Shown piece by piece: positions 5,473 to 6,766 of a DNA stretch of 6,766 nucleotides. The position numbers and the translations under genes were made by a program. Position 1 is the stretch's first letter. Each line of letters begins with the position of its first letter. The stretch comes from CAZHWR01 sp964536085 (GTDB lineage: Bacteria; Bacillota; Clostridia; Oscillospirales; Ruminococcaceae). The stretch spans positions 1-6,766 of the forward strand of contig CAZHWR010000070.1 of assembly GCA_964536085.1 (NCBI GenBank). Direction: 5' to 3'. The notes under the pieces were generated by a model. That model ran no database searches. It was given only the letters and a program-made list of their open reading frames with translations, and was not told where the DNA came from.

Positions 5473-6126
5473 TTAATTTTTAGCCATCCTTTTTACGTTT
5501 TTGTTATGCTTTGCAATCAGCGATTTATCTGTCACCCGCGAATCCATAAGCGTGTTGTAAATTTTATCTACATCAATATCGTTGTCCGCCTCGTATTTTA
5601 TCTGGTGTAAAAATTTATTCAGCTTGTTTATTTTGATAACATTGTCGCATTTGGGTATGTATAGCTCGGTTTTTTTGTTGGCAAAAACCACCAGATTATC
5701 TATTTTTACATTATAAATATTATTTTTGGAGAAAATATTTCTTATACAATCAATATGACCTTGATTTTGCATAATGGGATTGTAAAAATCGTTTTTATCA
5801 TCCCCTACTATATGCATCCAACTTTTTGCCTTTAAGTCGCCGTAAACAGAGCCTTTATAATTTTTGGTTTCAACAACTATAACTCCGAAATATCCGATCA
5901 AAATATGATCCACCTGCGTTGTTTTGTCATAAAGCGGAAGATAAATACCGTTAATCAGCTTAAAGCCGCGGGATATCGCGAAGCGCTTTAATTTATTTGC
6001 AACCTTTTTTTCACCTTGGAACCCGGATTTTATATTTCTCTGTCTCTTGACTAAGGCGCTTATCACAATAACGCACAGCAGCGCAGCCGCGCAGGTTATT
6101 ATAAGACCCCACATTTCTTTTTCCAT
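5473..6126 (-). CDS. Membrane-anchored NERD-domain protein (nuclease-related)
   Basis: This 217-residue protein has one N-terminal membrane helix (about 5-26) followed by KRQR, which suggests the rest faces the cytoplasm. Residues 35-150 form a NERD domain, a restriction-endonuclease-like fold: GEKKV (38-42), QVDHILI with Asp73 and His74, VVETKNYKG with Glu86 and Lys88 in the place of the PD-(D/E)XK catalytic pair, and NPIMQNQGHI (116-125). The lysine-rich tail (151-217) has no recognised domain. The pattern suggests an intact metal-dependent nuclease site, but the natural substrate of stand-alone NERD proteins is not established. The start has AAGGGA 8 bases upstream. It lies 16 bases ahead of galK on the same strand, apparently first in the operon, though nothing in its sequence relates to galactose. 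It looks more AT-rich and lysine/asparagine-rich than galK and galT, so it may be a later arrival. Confidence 0.85.
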   Translation of the reverse strand: MEKEMWGLIITCAAALLCVIVISALVKRQRNIKSGFQGEKKVANKLKRFAISRGFKLINGIYLPLYDKTTQVDHILIGYFGVIVVETKNYKGSVYGDLKAKSWMHIVGDDKNDFYNPIMQNQGHIDCIRNIFSKNNIYNVKIDNLVVFANKKTELYIPKCDNVIKINKLNKFLHQIKYEADNDIDVDKIYNTLMDSRVTDKSLIAKHNKNVKRMAKN

Positions 6127-6194
6127 TATAGCATTCCCTTCAAATCAGAATAAATCACGGCTGAAAGCATCGGCTTTTGACCGCTTTATTTTTT

Positions 6195-6222
6195 ATTATA
6201 TCATAAATAAGTTATTTTTCAA
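6195..6222 (-). promoter_or_regulatory. Promoter of the NERD-galK-galT operon
   Basis: On the minus strand TTGAAA (6217-6222) is followed after 16 bases by TATAAT (6195-6200), preceded by TG one base away (extended -10). Transcription would begin near 6188, about 60 bases ahead of the NERD start. No other promoter is evident in the 16-base gap before galK, so the gal genes appear to depend on this one. No operator-like repeat typical of a galactose repressor is evident here. Confidence 0.65.
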
Positions 6223-6230
6223 TGAATGTA

Positions 6231-6660
6231 AGATTATGTCGTCATATGAGGTGCTTTCATATCCTTTGCCTTATACCATTTTTTATGCATATACATCCTT
6301 TCTCTGATTTATATCAGCGAATTATGGCAAAGAGTAAAGAAGAACCCTCATTTTTGAGAACAGAAAACCTTATCTAATATCTGACATTACTTGCAAAATG
6401 ATAAAGGAATGCAAAAAATAAGCTATCTGCTTTGTGATAAAGACAGATTGCTATATAAAAAGAGAAATTAATAATGTTAAATACATACTATTACGTTTTG
6501 AGAATTTTATCAAGTGTCGATTGATATAAACTCAGAATTAAGTATCGTGAGTAATCGTGATGCTTAAGGGCTTTAGAAAAGCTTTTAGTAGCAAAAAATA
6601 GTAACAAAACAAGTCTATGTGCATAAAATCAATAAAAATACTTATGCAAACACTATAATG
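6231..6660. other. AT-rich stretch without a convincing gene
   Basis: About 430 bases contain only short, interrupted reading frames on both strands. Visible items are an 18-codon frame on the minus strand (6234-6290) behind AGAAAGGA, a pair of ATCGTGA direct repeats exactly 10 bases apart (6544-6550 and 6554-6560), the palindrome AAAAGCTTTT in the 6577-6587 area, and the inverted repeat TGCATAA/TTATGCA (6620-6626 and 6642-6648). A TATAAT (6654-6659, +) has no acceptable -35 partner. The base composition differs from the coding regions on its left, consistent with an intergenic or decayed accessory stretch beside a possible mobile element. Confidence 0.5.
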
Positions 6661-6766
6661 TTACGCAATCAAGGTCACCTGCCTAGCCGGTGACCTTGTT
6701 CTGCCCCTAAAGGGGCTTGCTGGTTTGCTTTGATTTCCCGCTACCACTCCAAGTGGCTTATTTCTT
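6661..6766. mobile_element. Possible IS200/IS605-type element end (hairpin cluster), cut by window edge
   Basis: Three compact hairpins stand in a row. The first has a perfect 10-bp stem CAAGGTCACC/GGTGACCTTG (6670-6679 and 6689-6698, 9-base loop). The second is GCCCCT-AA-AGGGGC (6703-6716). The third is CCACT-CCA-AGTGG (6744-6756). Neither strand has a T-run after the big hairpin, so it is not an intrinsic terminator. Subterminal hairpins are the recognition structures of IS200/IS605 single-strand transposons. TTAC at 6661-6664, just outside the first hairpin, equals the target tetranucleotide of IS608 and would make this a left end with the body to the right. Alternatively, the minus strand has a 34-codon open frame (6661-6765), rich in basic residues and proline, which could be a transposase tail running into a right end. 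The transposase itself is not visible, so the assignment is tentative. Confidence 0.38.

Noticed and set aside
6670..6698. Hairpin as an intrinsic terminator
   Set aside because: The stem is strong, but neither side is followed by a T-run (TTCTGCCCC on one side, ATTGCGTAAC on the other).
6661..6766. CRISPR repeat or leader
   Set aside because: The hairpin unit occurs once and there are no regularly spaced repeats.

Overview
The window looks like a chromosomal segment of a Clostridia-type Firmicute, probably an anaerobe of the gut or rumen kind. Supporting signs are a mixed, moderately AT-rich composition, strong AGGAG-type ribosome binding sites, near-consensus SigA promoters, a Na+-pumping decarboxylase module, and the Firmicutes variants of galactokinase and amidase. 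No marker gene fixes the genus.

Layout from left to right. Positions 1-28 are the 5' end of a tRNA-Gly gene read leftward, with a perfect consensus promoter at 63-91. Divergent from it is an amidase-like cell-wall hydrolase with an SH3b domain (175-915, +). A bidirectional terminator (969-1013) separates it from a convergent two-gene unit read leftward: the gamma/delta-type small subunit (2249-2638) and then the beta subunit (1022-2224) of a sodium-pumping biotin-dependent decarboxylase, with a promoter at 2740-2768. The catalytic alpha subunit and the biotin carrier are not in the window.

Positions 2769-3174 contain no convincing protein gene. They hold a possible rightward promoter with inverted repeats and a strongly folded element at 2921-3110, which could be a small RNA, a dispersed intergenic repeat and/or the terminator of the next operon.

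That operon is read leftward from a promoter at 6195-6222. It encodes a membrane-anchored NERD-domain protein (5473-6126), galactokinase galK (4167-5456) and galactose-1-phosphate uridylyltransferase galT (3175-4164). GalK makes galactose-1-phosphate and GalT exchanges it with UDP-glucose, giving the central two steps of the Leloir pathway; galE must lie elsewhere. The galK-galT junction is translationally coupled.

Positions 6231-6660 are AT-rich and essentially gene-free. The last ~105 bases (6661-6766) carry a run of compact hairpins that resembles one end of an IS200/IS605-type element whose body lies off the window.

Most of the window is ordinary metabolism. The parts that deserve a second look are the folded element at 2921-3110, the hairpin cluster at 6661-6766, the NERD gene at the head of a gal operon, and the amidase that lacks a canonical metal-ligand histidine.
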